Positions 56,480 to 64,000 of a DNA stretch of 64,000 bases are shown here, piece after piece (within the stretch, counting starts at the first letter, position 1; each line of letters begins with the position of its first letter). The notes below the pieces were generated by a model. That model saw only the letters and a list, made by a program, of their open reading frames with translations, searched no databases and was not told the origin of the DNA. The DNA comes from Pseudomonas sp. Irchel s3f7 (GTDB lineage Bacteria; Pseudomonadota; Gammaproteobacteria; Pseudomonadales; Pseudomonadaceae): positions 53,766 through 117,765 of the forward strand of contig NZ_FYDO01000012.1 in the NCBI RefSeq assembly GCF_900187615.1. The letters run 5' to 3'. The position numbers were made by a program, and so were the translations under genes.

Positions 56480-56797
56480 ATGAATATCGCCGCAGTTAAT
56501 ACCTTGGAGATTCGAGTGATCGAAGAGGTTGACCAACACTTTGAACAGCGTTTAAAGGCGTACGCGGAGACTTTTGAAAAAGTACACGGATGCCTGGGCT
56601 ATAGCGTGATTCGTAGCTCCAGCGATCCTGGTTTGTGGGTCTTCAGTGGCTACTGGAGCGCGGCATCGATGATGACTGAGCACTTTGAGAGTGAGTCGAT
56701 GACGGCGTTGGTCAATCATTTGGTAACGTCCTGTTCCAACCTGACGTTTGCCAGTTTCACGCCCCAAATCGGAAGGGGACCGCACGATGAAGCTTGA
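56480..56797 (+). CDS. ABM-like (antibiotic biosynthesis monooxygenase fold) protein
   Basis: A 105-residue ferredoxin-like alpha/beta barrel protein (MNIAAVNTLEIRVIEEVDQH). The segment FEKVHGCLGYSVIRSSSDPGLWVFSGYW resembles ABM/YgiN-type quinol or small-aromatic monooxygenase proteins, though ABM folds also serve as heme-binding or structural proteins. The stop overlaps the start of the truncated LysR gene by 11 bp, so the two may be co-transcribed. Confidence 0.7.
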   Translation: MNIAAVNTLEIRVIEEVDQHFEQRLKAYAETFEKVHGCLGYSVIRSSSDPGLWVFSGYWSAASMMTEHFESESMTALVNHLVTSCSNLTFASFTPQIGRGPHDEA

Positions 56798-57071
56798 TGA
56801 AGCGCTATTTACGGCGATCGATCTCAATGCCTTGTTCATCCTCTTGGTGGTCTATCGCGAGCGAGGCGTGACGCGGGCAGCCGAACGACTGAACGTAAAG
56901 CAGCCAGCGGTGAGCAATACGCTGGCGAAGCTGCGCGTCCACTTTAAAGACCCCTTGTTTATCCGACGTTCGAAGGAGCTAGTGCCCACGGCCAAGGCCA
57001 CCGAAATCGTGCGGGGGTTGGCGCCGGCATTGATGAGGATCCAGGACGTTATACGCCCCTCTGGAGGATGA
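56787..57071 (+). pseudogene. truncated LysR regulator (DNA-binding domain only)
   Basis: A 94-residue protein that is only the LysR N-terminal helix-turn-helix and linker (GVTRAAERLNVKQPAVSNTLAKLR), ending RPSGG before a stop codon. The roughly 200-residue effector domain of the family is absent, and the downstream sequence does not resume it in another frame before the cupin gene at 57127. This looks like a deletion remnant; a functional mini-LysR is the less likely alternative. Confidence 0.75.
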
Positions 57072-57126
57072 TCGGCAGTACCGTCCCTTCTTTTTTTGAG
57101 TACCCATTTCAATCAGGAGCTTATCG

Positions 57127-57615
57127 ATGAGAATAACGTTTGCCGTGTCAGTGCTGAGCGCAACCGTAATGATTTCAAGTTGGTTGCACGCTGCCGATGA
57201 GCCTGAGAATACGATGCAAATTGCCAGAAACGGGGAGCAACCTTCTGTCCTGGGCTCGTCCAGCAATTTCGTCGGCACCGTCAGGGTTGATCCATTATTT
57301 GCAGCGCGACCGCCATCGAGGGTTACGGCAGGTGCTGTAACCTTTCAACCAGGGGCCCGATCAGCTTGGCACACTCATCCTGCGGGCCAGAATCTGATCG
57401 TCACCTCCGGCGTTGGATGGATCCAGCAAGAAGGGGGTGAGAAAATCGTCATCAAGCCTGGCGATGTGATTTGGACCCCTCCGGGTGTCAAGCATTGGCA
57501 CGGGGCCACGAATTCCACCGGCATGACGCATTTGGCAATTCAAGAGGTACAGGACGGGAAAAATGTCGAGTGGCTGGAACCGGTTACTAATGAGCAGTAC
57601 GGGCACTTGCAATGA
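57127..57615 (+). CDS. exported cupin-domain protein
   Basis: A 162-residue protein with an N-terminal secretion signal (ending near LHAAD) and one cupin barrel: [20 protein letters not shown] is cupin motif 1 with two His residues and [10 protein letters not shown] is motif 2 with a further His. It resembles periplasmic cupins beside short dehydrogenases and carboxymuconolactone decarboxylase-like genes, including the (R)-mandelonitrile lyase-like group. Function is not assignable from sequence. Preceded by AGGAGC. Confidence 0.78.
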   Translation: MRITFAVSVLSATVMISSWLHAADEPENTMQIARNGEQPSVLGSSSNFVGTVRVDPLFAARPPSRVTAGAVTFQPGARSAWHTHPAGQNLIVTSGVGWIQQEGGEKIVIKPGDVIWTPPGVKHWHGATNSTGMTHLAIQEVQDGKNVEWLEPVTNEQYGHLQ

Positions 57616-58113
57616 AGCCCTCCAGGCATCTGCGGTTCCACGCAGTCTAGTTTGAAACTGGGATGGAAAAGTCGACAACTAGGTTTGCATTATTCTGTTA
57701 CATTGATGCTTGGCGCAGTGGGTCGCCGGTATCTTTTTTGTTATTTATTGAAGGGTAGGTCGATGAGCCTCCCGGACTCCGTGGGCGGTCCCTGAGCTGC
57801 CGCTAATAAAATCGTCAGTGCACCAGTCCTCGGTCTCAGGCGATTCGACCTCTATTAATTACTTTTATGCATGGGGCCATTCAATTGGATGTGGTGTTTT
57901 TCGGGCAGCGCCTCGAATACATTGACGTCGACGAATTGATCCTTTGTGGGCTTAGACGTAATGCCATGAAGGGAAGTGCCCAGCATAAAAGCCCAATGCC
58001 TCGTTCAGCGTAGCTGGCCAACTGGATTGGACTCTACTGGCGTTCATCGAGCCTGGGTCAGGCCGCAGTCGTTCTGGATGTCCACACATCGGTTCTTAAT
58101 TAGGAACAACACC
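57616..58113. other. intergenic stretch without visible gene
   Basis: About 500 bases between the cupin gene and the hydrolase gene. An in-frame ATG at 57976 would extend the hydrolase by 46 residues lacking signal-peptide character; the rest shows no domain, hairpin or palindrome that stands out. Confidence 0.5.
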
Positions 58114-59142
58114 ATGAAGAAATTATTTTTAACGCTGGCCCTGCTGGCTAGTTCGTTTACTGCGATGGCAGCCGATATGTCCAACGGCGCGAACAACTTT
58201 TTCAAGAGTGATAAGGTGACTGAGCAGAAGGTATCCTTCAATAATCAGTACCGCATGAAAGTCGTTGGGAATCTGTATGTGCCGAAGAATTTGAATAAGG
58301 CCAACAAAAGCCCTGCGATTATCATTGGCCACCCGATGGGTGCGGTCAAAGAGCAAAGCTCAAACCTTTACGCTCAGAAACTCGCTGAACAAGGCTTTGT
58401 GACCCTTGCGATAGACCAATCATTCTGGGGCGAAAGCGAGGGACAACCGCGTAACGCCGTGGCGCCGGATATTTACTCCGAAGCGTTCAGCGCAGCGGTC
58501 GATTACCTGGGAACCCAGTCGTATATCGATCGTAACCGCATCGGCGTTCTCGGTATCTGTGGCAGCGGCAGCTTTGTCATCAGTGCGGCAAAAATCGATC
58601 CTCGGATGAGGGCGATTGCCACGGTCAGTATGTATGACATGGGCGCAGCCAACCGCGACGCGCTCAAGCACTCGCAAACACTTGAGCAGCGCAAGCAGAT
58701 CATCGCAGAGGCGGCTGAGCAGCGTTATGTGGAATTCACCGGTGGCGAAACCAAGTACACCGGCGGCACCGTGCATAAACTGGACGCGAACACCCATCCC
58801 ATCCAGCGCGAATTCTTCGATTTCTATCGCACGCCTCGCGGTGAGTACACCCCGGCCGGGTCTTCGCCTGACGTGACGACGCATCCAACGCTGACCAGCA
58901 ACGTGAAGTTCATGAACTTCTATCCGTTCAACGATATTGCGTCGATTTCGCCTCGTCCTATGCTGTTCATCGCAGGTTCTGAAGCACACTCGCTGGAATT
59001 CAGCCAAGAGGCTTTCAAGCTGGCGGGTGAGCCTAAGGAATTGGTCATCGTGCCAGGCGCAGGCCACGTGGACTTGTATGATCGGGTAAATCTCATTCCG
59101 TTCGACAAGCTGACTTCTTTCTTCCGGACCAACCTGAAGTAA
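58114..59142 (+). CDS. exported alpha/beta hydrolase with Cys nucleophile (YcjY/DLH-like)
   Basis: A 342-residue alpha/beta hydrolase with an N-terminal secretion signal (MKKLFLTLALLASSFTAMAA). The nucleophile elbow reads GVLGICGSGSF, placing a Cys where most members have Ser, like dienelactone hydrolases. Later blocks are FVTLAIDQSFWGES, AIATVSMYDMG, RPMLFIAGSEAHS and AGHVDLYDR (catalytic His region). AGGAAC lies upstream of the chosen ATG 58114. It may be a periplasmic esterase or thioesterase, substrate unknown. A perfect terminator follows 130 bp after its stop codon. Confidence 0.82.
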   Translation: MKKLFLTLALLASSFTAMAADMSNGANNFFKSDKVTEQKVSFNNQYRMKVVGNLYVPKNLNKANKSPAIIIGHPMGAVKEQSSNLYAQKLAEQGFVTLAIDQSFWGESEGQPRNAVAPDIYSEAFSAAVDYLGTQSYIDRNRIGVLGICGSGSFVISAAKIDPRMRAIATVSMYDMGAANRDALKHSQTLEQRKQIIAEAAEQRYVEFTGGETKYTGGTVHKLDANTHPIQREFFDFYRTPRGEYTPAGSSPDVTTHPTLTSNVKFMNFYPFNDIASISPRPMLFIAGSEAHSLEFSQEAFKLAGEPKELVIVPGAGHVDLYDRVNLIPFDKLTSFFRTNLK

Positions 59143-59275
59143 CCCATCTTTGAAGCCGCAACTGCCCGGTTTGCATAGGATGTTGTGGCTTCAAGTCTGA
59201 ACGTAGGTCGTAGTGCGCATCGCTCGACTTGCCCTTGGTGGAACGTTCATCCCTTGAGTCTTCATGGCTCTTTCA

Positions 59276-59306
59276 GGCCCTGCACGCTGTGCAGGGCCTT
59301 TTTTTT
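59276..59306 (+). terminator. rho-independent terminator downstream of the alpha/beta hydrolase gene
   Basis: Perfect 10-bp stem GGCCCTGCAC/GTGCAGGGCC with a 3-nt loop (GCT), followed by a run of eight T residues. It ends transcription before the convergent LysR gene. Confidence 0.92.
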
Positions 59307-59311
59307 ATCCG

Positions 59312-60217
59312 TCATGACTCGTGTCGCAAGGCGGCGATCAATAACGTCATAGCCCCTGAGGGTTGCCTACGGCTTGGGTAATAGAGATGAAGTCCTGTCC
59401 ACAGGGGGCACCAGTCCTTCAGTACCGGAATCAGGTGGCCGGCCTTGACGTAGGGCTCGGCGATGTCTTCAGGTACATAGGCGATACCCAAACCGGCAAT
59501 GGCTGCGTCAAGGCAATCATAAATGCTGTTGTAAATCAGCTGACCGTCAACCCGAATGTTAAGCTGTCGACCATCCTCCCCGAACTCCCAAGGCCACAAT
59601 CCACCATGGGTGGGAAGACGCAGATTGATGCAATTGTGCTGCATCAGGTCTTCGGGTGTCTCTGGTTTTGGTCGACTGGCGAAGTAGCGCCTGGTCGCTA
59701 CTGCGGTAAATCGCATGTCGGGACCGATGCGTACGGCGATCATGTCTTGGGCCACCGCTTCACCCAATCGAACGCCGGCATCGAAACGATCCGCAGCGAT
59801 GTCGATGAGTCCATTGTCTGCGAACAGCTCGACTTTTATCCCAGGGTATTTCGGTAGGAATTTCTTTAGCTTTGGCGAGATGATCGATCGGATGGCGTGA
59901 TCCGATGCGGTGATGCGTACGGTCCCGGTTGGGCTCTCGCCCAGTTCTGACAATGCCAGTAATTCAGCGTCTATCTCTTCGAAACGGGGACCGACCGTTG
60001 CCAGTAGCCTTTCACCGGCTTCCGTTGGCGAGACTGAGCGGGAGTTGCGCGCAAGCAAGCGCGTGCCCAGATTTCGCTCCAGTGAGCTGACGGCATGGCT
60101 GACCGCCGATTGAGACAGGCCAAGATGCGCCGCTGCTCGAGTAAAACTCTTTTCGCGGGCGACGGCAATAAAGGCCATCAATCCACCAAAGGATTGCTTA
60201 AGGATGTCGTCTTGCAT
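59312..60217 (-). CDS. LysR family transcriptional regulator
   Basis: A 301-residue LysR-type regulator (helix-turn-helix about residues 16-50, FTRAAAHLGLSQSAVSHA; conserved RLLARNSRSVSPTEAGERL; effector domain to the end). It converges with the hydrolase gene. Its own target is not evident; the genes upstream on the minus strand are another LysR and ttdAB. Confidence 0.9.
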   Translation of the reverse strand: MQDDILKQSFGGLMAFIAVAREKSFTRAAAHLGLSQSAVSHAVSSLERNLGTRLLARNSRSVSPTEAGERLLATVGPRFEEIDAELLALSELGESPTGTVRITASDHAIRSIISPKLKKFLPKYPGIKVELFADNGLIDIAADRFDAGVRLGEAVAQDMIAVRIGPDMRFTAVATRRYFASRPKPETPEDLMQHNCINLRLPTHGGLWPWEFGEDGRQLNIRVDGQLIYNSIYDCLDAAIAGLGIAYVPEDIAEPYVKAGHLIPVLKDWCPLWTGLHLYYPSRRQPSGAMTLLIAALRHES

Positions 60218-60333
60218 GGCTTGAATGATCTTCGTGAGTGCGCATGAACAATAACATTCTGGTGCATTGTTCGCAGAGCTTACAGCGCGCAGGCCTTGCT
60301 ATGCGCTGAGATGGTCGTGGCGAGGCGGCAGGG

Positions 60334-61245
60334 CTATTCCCGATCGTCGATGTGGTCGATCTGTTTGAAGCGTTCAATCAAGAAGTCGATCAGGTGCCGG
60401 ACTCGTGCCGAGAGTTGCAGTTGCTGTGGATAGACTGCATAGACGTCCGCGTGGGTGGGCATATGGTTTTCCAGTACGAGGCGCAGTCGTCCGCTACGCA
60501 CATAACGAGCTATATCCCATTCCGCTCTGAGCAATAACCCATAACCTTCCAGGGCCCAGTTCAAGGCAACCTCGCCGTCATTGCAGCACAGGGCGCCGTG
60601 TACCTTTATATTTTCCGTGCGTTCGCCGTTAGCGAATTTCCATACGCCGTAGGGCGATTCATTCTGACGAATAAAGATGCAGTTGTGGTGTTGCAGGTCC
60701 GTCAGTTTTTGCGGCGTTCCGTACTTTTCGAGATAGATAGGGGAGGCGCAAAGCAGGCGGCGGTTGGAGGCGATTTTACGCGCGTGGAAGGCAGCGTCTG
60801 GCAACGTACCGAAGCGAATGCCCAAATCGAAGCCGTGGGTAGCTAGGTCCAAAGGATGGTCGCTGATCTCTAGCTGAATCTCCACTTCCGGGTACAGGGC
60901 GTAGAAGGCGGCCAAGGCGGGTCCGATGTGGCGACGGCCGAAACCGAGCGATGCATTCACCCGTATCAGGCCCTTGGGCGTAGCGCGACGGCTGCTGACG
61001 AGCTGTTCTACCTCGTCGATCTGGGTCAGGATGCGGGCGATGTGGGTGTAATACAGTTCACCTTCTGCGGTAAGGCTCATCGAGCGGGTAGTTCGATTAA
61101 CCAGCCTCACCCCTAACCTTTTCTCCAGCGCGGAAAGTCTTTTACTAATTGCGGGAGGGGTAACGCCAAGCTCTCTGGCGGTTGCGACAAGGCTGCCTTG
61201 TTTGGCTAGCAAGTGAAAAAAAGCCAAGTCTTGAGCATTGTTCAT
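60334..61245 (-). CDS. LysR family transcriptional regulator next to ttdB
   Basis: A 303-residue LysR-type protein (helix-turn-helix segment LVATARELGVTPPAISKR; RLVNRTTRSMSLTAEGELYY). ATG 61245 is taken as the start; a TTG 12 bp upstream would add four residues. It lies 69 bp downstream of ttdB on the same strand and is the best candidate for a tartrate-responsive regulator (in E. coli the LysR-type TtdR controls ttdABT). Confidence 0.9.
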   Translation of the reverse strand: MNNAQDLAFFHLLAKQGSLVATARELGVTPPAISKRLSALEKRLGVRLVNRTTRSMSLTAEGELYYTHIARILTQIDEVEQLVSSRRATPKGLIRVNASLGFGRRHIGPALAAFYALYPEVEIQLEISDHPLDLATHGFDLGIRFGTLPDAAFHARKIASNRRLLCASPIYLEKYGTPQKLTDLQHHNCIFIRQNESPYGVWKFANGERTENIKVHGALCCNDGEVALNWALEGYGLLLRAEWDIARYVRSGRLRLVLENHMPTHADVYAVYPQQLQLSARVRHLIDFLIERFKQIDHIDDRE

Positions 61246-61276
61246 GCTTGATTCCAAAGTGTTTTCTGATAAAGAA

Positions 61277-61304
61277 CGGCCGCCACGTTGCCAGGTCGCG
61301 GCCG
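61277..61304 (-). terminator. possible weak hairpin after ttdB
   Basis: Inverted repeat CGGCCGC/GCGGCCG with a 14-nt loop, located between ttdB and the LysR gene; on the minus strand it is followed by a short TTCTTT. Weak candidate terminator or processing site. Confidence 0.4.
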
Positions 61305-61314
61305 ATCTACCAGG

Positions 61315-61923
61315 TCACTTGATGAAGCGAACCTGAGCGTTGATTTTATCGATGATTGCACCTTTGCGTTCGTTAAATCGCGCTTTGTTTTGTTCGAAAA
61401 GGTTATTGCCTTTGGTGTCGATGGAGATGATCAGCGGACCGAACTCCCGGACCCGGTTAACCCAAAGGGTTTCCGGCATTCCAAGATCCTGCCATTCAGC
61501 GCGTTCGATCTCCTCCACCTTGGTGGCCGCAAGGACCGCACAACCGCCAGGGAATACGGCATGTACGGCCTTGTTCTCCAGGCAGCCTGCGGTGGTTTCG
61601 GGCCCCATGCCACCTTTGCCAATAATCATCTTGACGCCGGTTTCCTCGATGAACTGCTTTTCGAATTTCTCCATTCGCATGCTGGTAGTTGGGCCAATGG
61701 ACACCATCTCAAAGCTGCCATCATCTTTTTTACGCACAATGGGGCCCGCATGGAAGATTGCCCCGCCGCGCAAATCTACCGGTAGTTCACGTTTGAGCTC
61801 GATGAGGCGTCGGTGAGCCACGTCGCGGCAGGTGACCAATTGCCCAGTCAGGTAAACCACGTCGCCGACATTGAGCTCTGCGAGATCTTCGTCCTTGATA
61901 GGTGTGTTGAGGACTTTAATCAC
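61315..61923 (-). CDS. ttdB: L(+)-tartrate dehydratase subunit beta
   Basis: Small subunit (202 residues) of an oxygen-sensitive 4Fe-4S class I fumarase-type hydro-lyase; TtdAB converts L(+)-tartrate to oxaloacetate. The sequence is close to E. coli TtdB throughout: [82 protein letters not shown]. Start is the GTG at 61923, whose codon overlaps the ttdA stop (GTGA), so translation is coupled. A fumarase-only activity is possible but less likely. Confidence 0.93.
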   Translation of the reverse strand: MIKVLNTPIKDEDLAELNVGDVVYLTGQLVTCRDVAHRRLIELKRELPVDLRGGAIFHAGPIVRKKDDGSFEMVSIGPTTSMRMEKFEKQFIEETGVKMIIGKGGMGPETTAGCLENKAVHAVFPGGCAVLAATKVEEIERAEWQDLGMPETLWVNRVREFGPLIISIDTKGNNLFEQNKARFNERKGAIIDKINAQVRFIK

Positions 61924-62834
61924 AGGACTACTCCTTCATGGGAGAGGATGTCGTAGGACAGGTCGGCATTGATGCGGATTTTGCCGCGGCGATGTGCCCA
62001 GCAACCGGTGGAGACGGCAACGCCGATGGTCGATGGATGGCGCGCTGAAGACTCGATGTTCACACCCATCACACTGCTGTTGCCGGTCAGGCCCTGTGGG
62101 CCGATGCCGACCTCATTGAGGCCTTCCTCAAGAAGCCGTTCCATCAAGGCTGCATTTTCGTTGGGATGGCTGGAGTCGACTGGTCGCAGGATGGCCCGCT
62201 TGGATAAACGGGCGGCTGTCTCTACGGAGGTGGACACGCCGACGCCCACCAGCAACGGCGGACAAGCGTTCACGCCGCGGGAGGTAATGACGTCGAAAAC
62301 AAATTCCGTTACGCCCTCGTAGCCTTGACCAGGCATCAAAACCTTAGCGGAGCCCGGTAGTGTGCAACCGCCGCCAGCCATGTAAACATCGATCATTGCG
62401 TAATCGGCGTCCGGGATAATCTCCCAGTCAAGCCACGGAATTTTGGAGCCCGTGTTGGTCCCTGTGTTCTTTTCGACGAAGGTCTCTACGGCGTTATGAC
62501 GTAGCGGGCCTTTGATGGTTGCTTCCAGAGTTGCATTTTCCAGAATGTTTTCAAGTTCCCCCAATAGCGGGAACTTAGCACCTGCTGCGATGAAGTACTG
62601 AATCACGCCGGTGTCCTGGCAGCTCGGTCTGTCGAGCTTGTCAGCATAGTCCTGGTTTTCCGCCATGGAGTCGTAGACGGCGATGGCCAGCGGATTGGTT
62701 TCCGCTGCGCGCAGTTGGGCGGTCTTCTTTTTTACGTCGGTCGGCAAGCGCTTACCAATATAGGCAGTAAACTTGGCCATGACGTCAGTCAACGATTCAA
62801 CGGCTGCTTCTTTATCCACTTCTATTTTCCTCAT
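61920..62834 (-). CDS. ttdA: L(+)-tartrate dehydratase subunit alpha
   Basis: Large subunit (304 residues) carrying the 4Fe-4S site. Segments [25 protein letters not shown] and [18 protein letters not shown] hold the three cluster cysteines and match E. coli TtdA very closely, as do [13 protein letters not shown] and [17 protein letters not shown] blocks. ATG 62834 has no clear ribosome-binding site, and a GTG at 62816 lies 8 nt after AGGA, so the true start may be six codons later. Upstream is the second oprB gene. Confidence 0.92.
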   Translation of the reverse strand: MRKIEVDKEAAVESLTDVMAKFTAYIGKRLPTDVKKKTAQLRAAETNPLAIAVYDSMAENQDYADKLDRPSCQDTGVIQYFIAAGAKFPLLGELENILENATLEATIKGPLRHNAVETFVEKNTGTNTGSKIPWLDWEIIPDADYAMIDVYMAGGGCTLPGSAKVLMPGQGYEGVTEFVFDVITSRGVNACPPLLVGVGVSTSVETAARLSKRAILRPVDSSHPNENAALMERLLEEGLNEVGIGPQGLTGNSSVMGVNIESSARHPSTIGVAVSTGCWAHRRGKIRINADLSYDILSHEGVVL

Positions 62835-62912
62835 CGCATCACTAGGCTTATTGGTTTGTATGGCTGGTGGGCCTGTTGAAGAGTTTCTAATTATCGTCGG
62901 CTGCTTAATCGA

Positions 62913-62945
62913 GAGTTAAACCAGCGCGTTGCGCTGGTTTAACTC
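62913..62945. terminator. perfect 15-bp inverted repeat between oprB copy 2 and ttdA
   Basis: GAGTTAAACCAGCGC/GCGCTGGTTTAACTC with a 3-nt loop GTT. Directly after the oprB stop codon (minus direction) and followed by TTTC on the plus strand. Likely the terminator of oprB copy 2, separating it from ttdAB; the length of the perfect stem also allows an operator role. Confidence 0.8.
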
Positions 62946-62968
62946 TTTCATCTGGATTCAGATTTGGA

Positions 62969-64000
62969 TTACAAGCTGGTCTCAAACTTCAAACCTGCGA
63001 CCCAAGCGTCCCTGACCTCGCTGACTCCGCCGGGATTACCAACAAACTGGATGTTGGGGCGCACGGTCAGCCATTTGGTGACGCCGAACCCGTAGTAGAT
63101 TTCCATGTTGGTTTCCGAACCTTGCGTCGGCGTATAGCGAGGATCGTCATAGTCGCTGACGCCCGCCAGGTCGTTCATTTGTTGCTGGTTATCCTTGTAA
63201 CGTTCATTTACATGGATATTGGAGATGGCGACGCCGATCTCGTCATTTGGACGGGATTTGAACGGCGCGGTATAGAAGACGCCTGCTTGCACAGAGCGAT
63301 CAATCATACTGGCGGCTTTGTCATGCACGGTGGCATAGGCAAACACCGACACCCCGCGAGCGGCGAAGTCTGGGTCTTTCCAGACTTGTTGTTGCGCAGC
63401 AATCCATGCGCCGTGTTTGCTATCGCGGGATTTGGGGGCACCATTTTCTTCTGTGTTGACGTCATTTGCGTCACGGCTGCTGTAATACGCGCCCACACGG
63501 TATTCCCCTGGCAGCCGTCCGGCTCCCAGCGACGTGGTATGGACCAGCTCGACAGGTACCAAGGTACCCTCATTGCCGCTGCCGCTGAGTTTGAAGCCGT
63601 TACCTATTTCCAGGTAGGAAGGGTTCTGCTCGTACGCACCGATCTGCGCATAAGTGTTATCGCTCAACGCGACCTTTACGCGGCCCGCCCATTGAGTGAT
63701 TGGCCAGTTATAAATGATATCGCCGGCCCAGTTACCCGGCTGCGCGCCGCAGAACGCCAAGTTCTGGAATTTGCAGGGAAAGCTGCCGAAGTCCTCGCCA
63801 AAGTTCATGCGGCCCAGTTTGATATCCAGCCCGCCGTCAAAGAACTTCTGACGATACCAGAGTTGCGTAAGGCGCCAGGTCTGGCCGCGCCCGTATACCT
63901 CTTGAACCTGACTGATGCCGCCTACCCGAGGATCGGTGATGACATCATTGGTGAGATTGCGCCCGTTACGATCCGATATCGTGAATTGAAAATCAGCGCC
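62969..64000 (-). CDS. oprB: OprB-family carbohydrate porin, copy 2 (5' part beyond window)
   Basis: The 3' 344 codons of a second OprB-type porin; the reading frame continues to the window end, so the start is missing. It aligns codon for codon, without gaps, with copy 1 at a 40,400-bp offset, and ends identically (AGLKFETSL). Segment 63501-64000 differs at 4 of 500 bases from copy 1, but the last ~230 bases before the stop differ at about 37 positions. It lies upstream of ttdAB, so it may help tartrate or tartrate-producing sugar acids enter the cell. Confidence 0.9.
   Translation of the reverse strand, partial: GADFQFTISDRNGRNLTNDVITDPRVGGISQVQEVYGRGQTWRLTQLWYRQKFFDGGLDIKLGRMNFGEDFGSFPCKFQNLAFCGAQPGNWAGDIIYNWPITQWAGRVKVALSDNTYAQIGAYEQNPSYLEIGNGFKLSGSGNEGTLVPVELVHTTSLGAGRLPGEYRVGAYYSSRDANDVNTEENGAPKSRDSKHGAWIAAQQQVWKDPDFAARGVSVFAYATVHDKAASMIDRSVQAGVFYTAPFKSRPNDEIGVAISNIHVNERYKDNQQQMNDLAGVSDYDDPRYTPTQGSETNMEIYYGFGVTKWLTVRPNIQFVGNPGGVSEVRDAWVAGLKFETSL
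63501..64000 (-). repeat. direct repeat unit 2 (within oprB copy 2)
   Basis: Partner of 23101-23600: same orientation and offset of exactly 40,400 bp, 4 mismatches in 500 bases. It runs past the window edge, so its full extent is unknown. Confidence 0.93.

Noticed and set aside
63501..64000. Repeat treated as an insertion sequence or phage element
   Set aside because: The repeated DNA is porin coding sequence without transposase, terminal inverted repeats or target duplication.

Overview
The window looks like a chromosomal segment of a Pseudomonas, probably of the fluorescens/putida lineage. The basis is a pqqABCDE cluster in the Pseudomonas order, a MexAB-OprM/TtgABC-type efflux operon, OprB-type porins, a polyol ABC transporter operon, many LysR regulators and a GC-rich pseudomonad coding style. 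Assignments come from reading the sequence and remembered family features; no database was searched. No tRNA, rRNA, CRISPR array, insertion sequence or phage gene was seen.

Layout. (1) 0-3.8 kb, + strand: the tail of a polyol ABC transporter operon (two permeases, ATPase) ending in a sorbitol dehydrogenase-type SDR. (2) 4-8.1 kb, - strand: a four-gene operon of two Tat-signal Rossmann proteins, a membrane-anchored metallo-beta-lactamase-fold hydrolase and an MFS/NTT-like carrier, divergent from a LysR gene. (3) 9.3-11.9 kb: a cyclophilin-like protein, a LysR regulator and an orphan XdhC. (4) 12.3-18.1 kb: a complete RND efflux operon with a clear terminator. (5) 19-22.3 kb, - strand: pqqABCDE with a terminator-like hairpin after pqqA. 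(6) 22.5-30.9 kb, - strand: an OprB porin, tcuAB (tricarballylate oxidation), a membrane PQQ dehydrogenase and a periplasmic SMP-30-type lactonase. The dehydrogenase would use the PQQ made next door, and the lactonase would open its lactone product.

(7) 31-56 kb is the most unusual part: an acyl-CoA catabolic island. It holds an ADP-forming acyl-CoA synthetase, an Fe-S flavoprotein reductase, two enoyl-CoA hydratases, LysR and IclR regulators, a chemoreceptor, an MHS-type transporter, a double-domain hydroxyisobutyrate-dehydrogenase-like enzyme, two SDRs, a CapA-like protein, a beta-propeller lactonase-like protein, a DUF35 protein, an SCP2-type thiolase, a bifunctional hydratase/3-hydroxyacyl-CoA dehydrogenase, a rubredoxin, an aldehyde dehydrogenase and an MFS exporter. 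There is no acyl-CoA dehydrogenase and no oxygenase, so the substrate may be an already alpha,beta-unsaturated (for example aryl-propenoic or terpenoid) acid. Three divergent promoter regions in the island carry the same 17-bp palindrome. At three of these promoters it lies a fixed 42 nt upstream of a TAGTAT-like box, which suggests one regulon, possibly under the local IclR protein.

(8) 56.5-61.3 kb: small accessory genes (ABM-domain protein, truncated LysR, cupin, secreted hydrolase) and two LysR genes. (9) 61.3-64 kb, - strand: ttdAB (L-tartrate dehydratase) and a second OprB gene cut by the window edge. The two oprB copies lie exactly 40,400 bp apart in the same orientation. They differ at only 4 of 500 compared bases in one part and at about 16% of bases in their 3' ends, a mosaic pattern that brackets the island.
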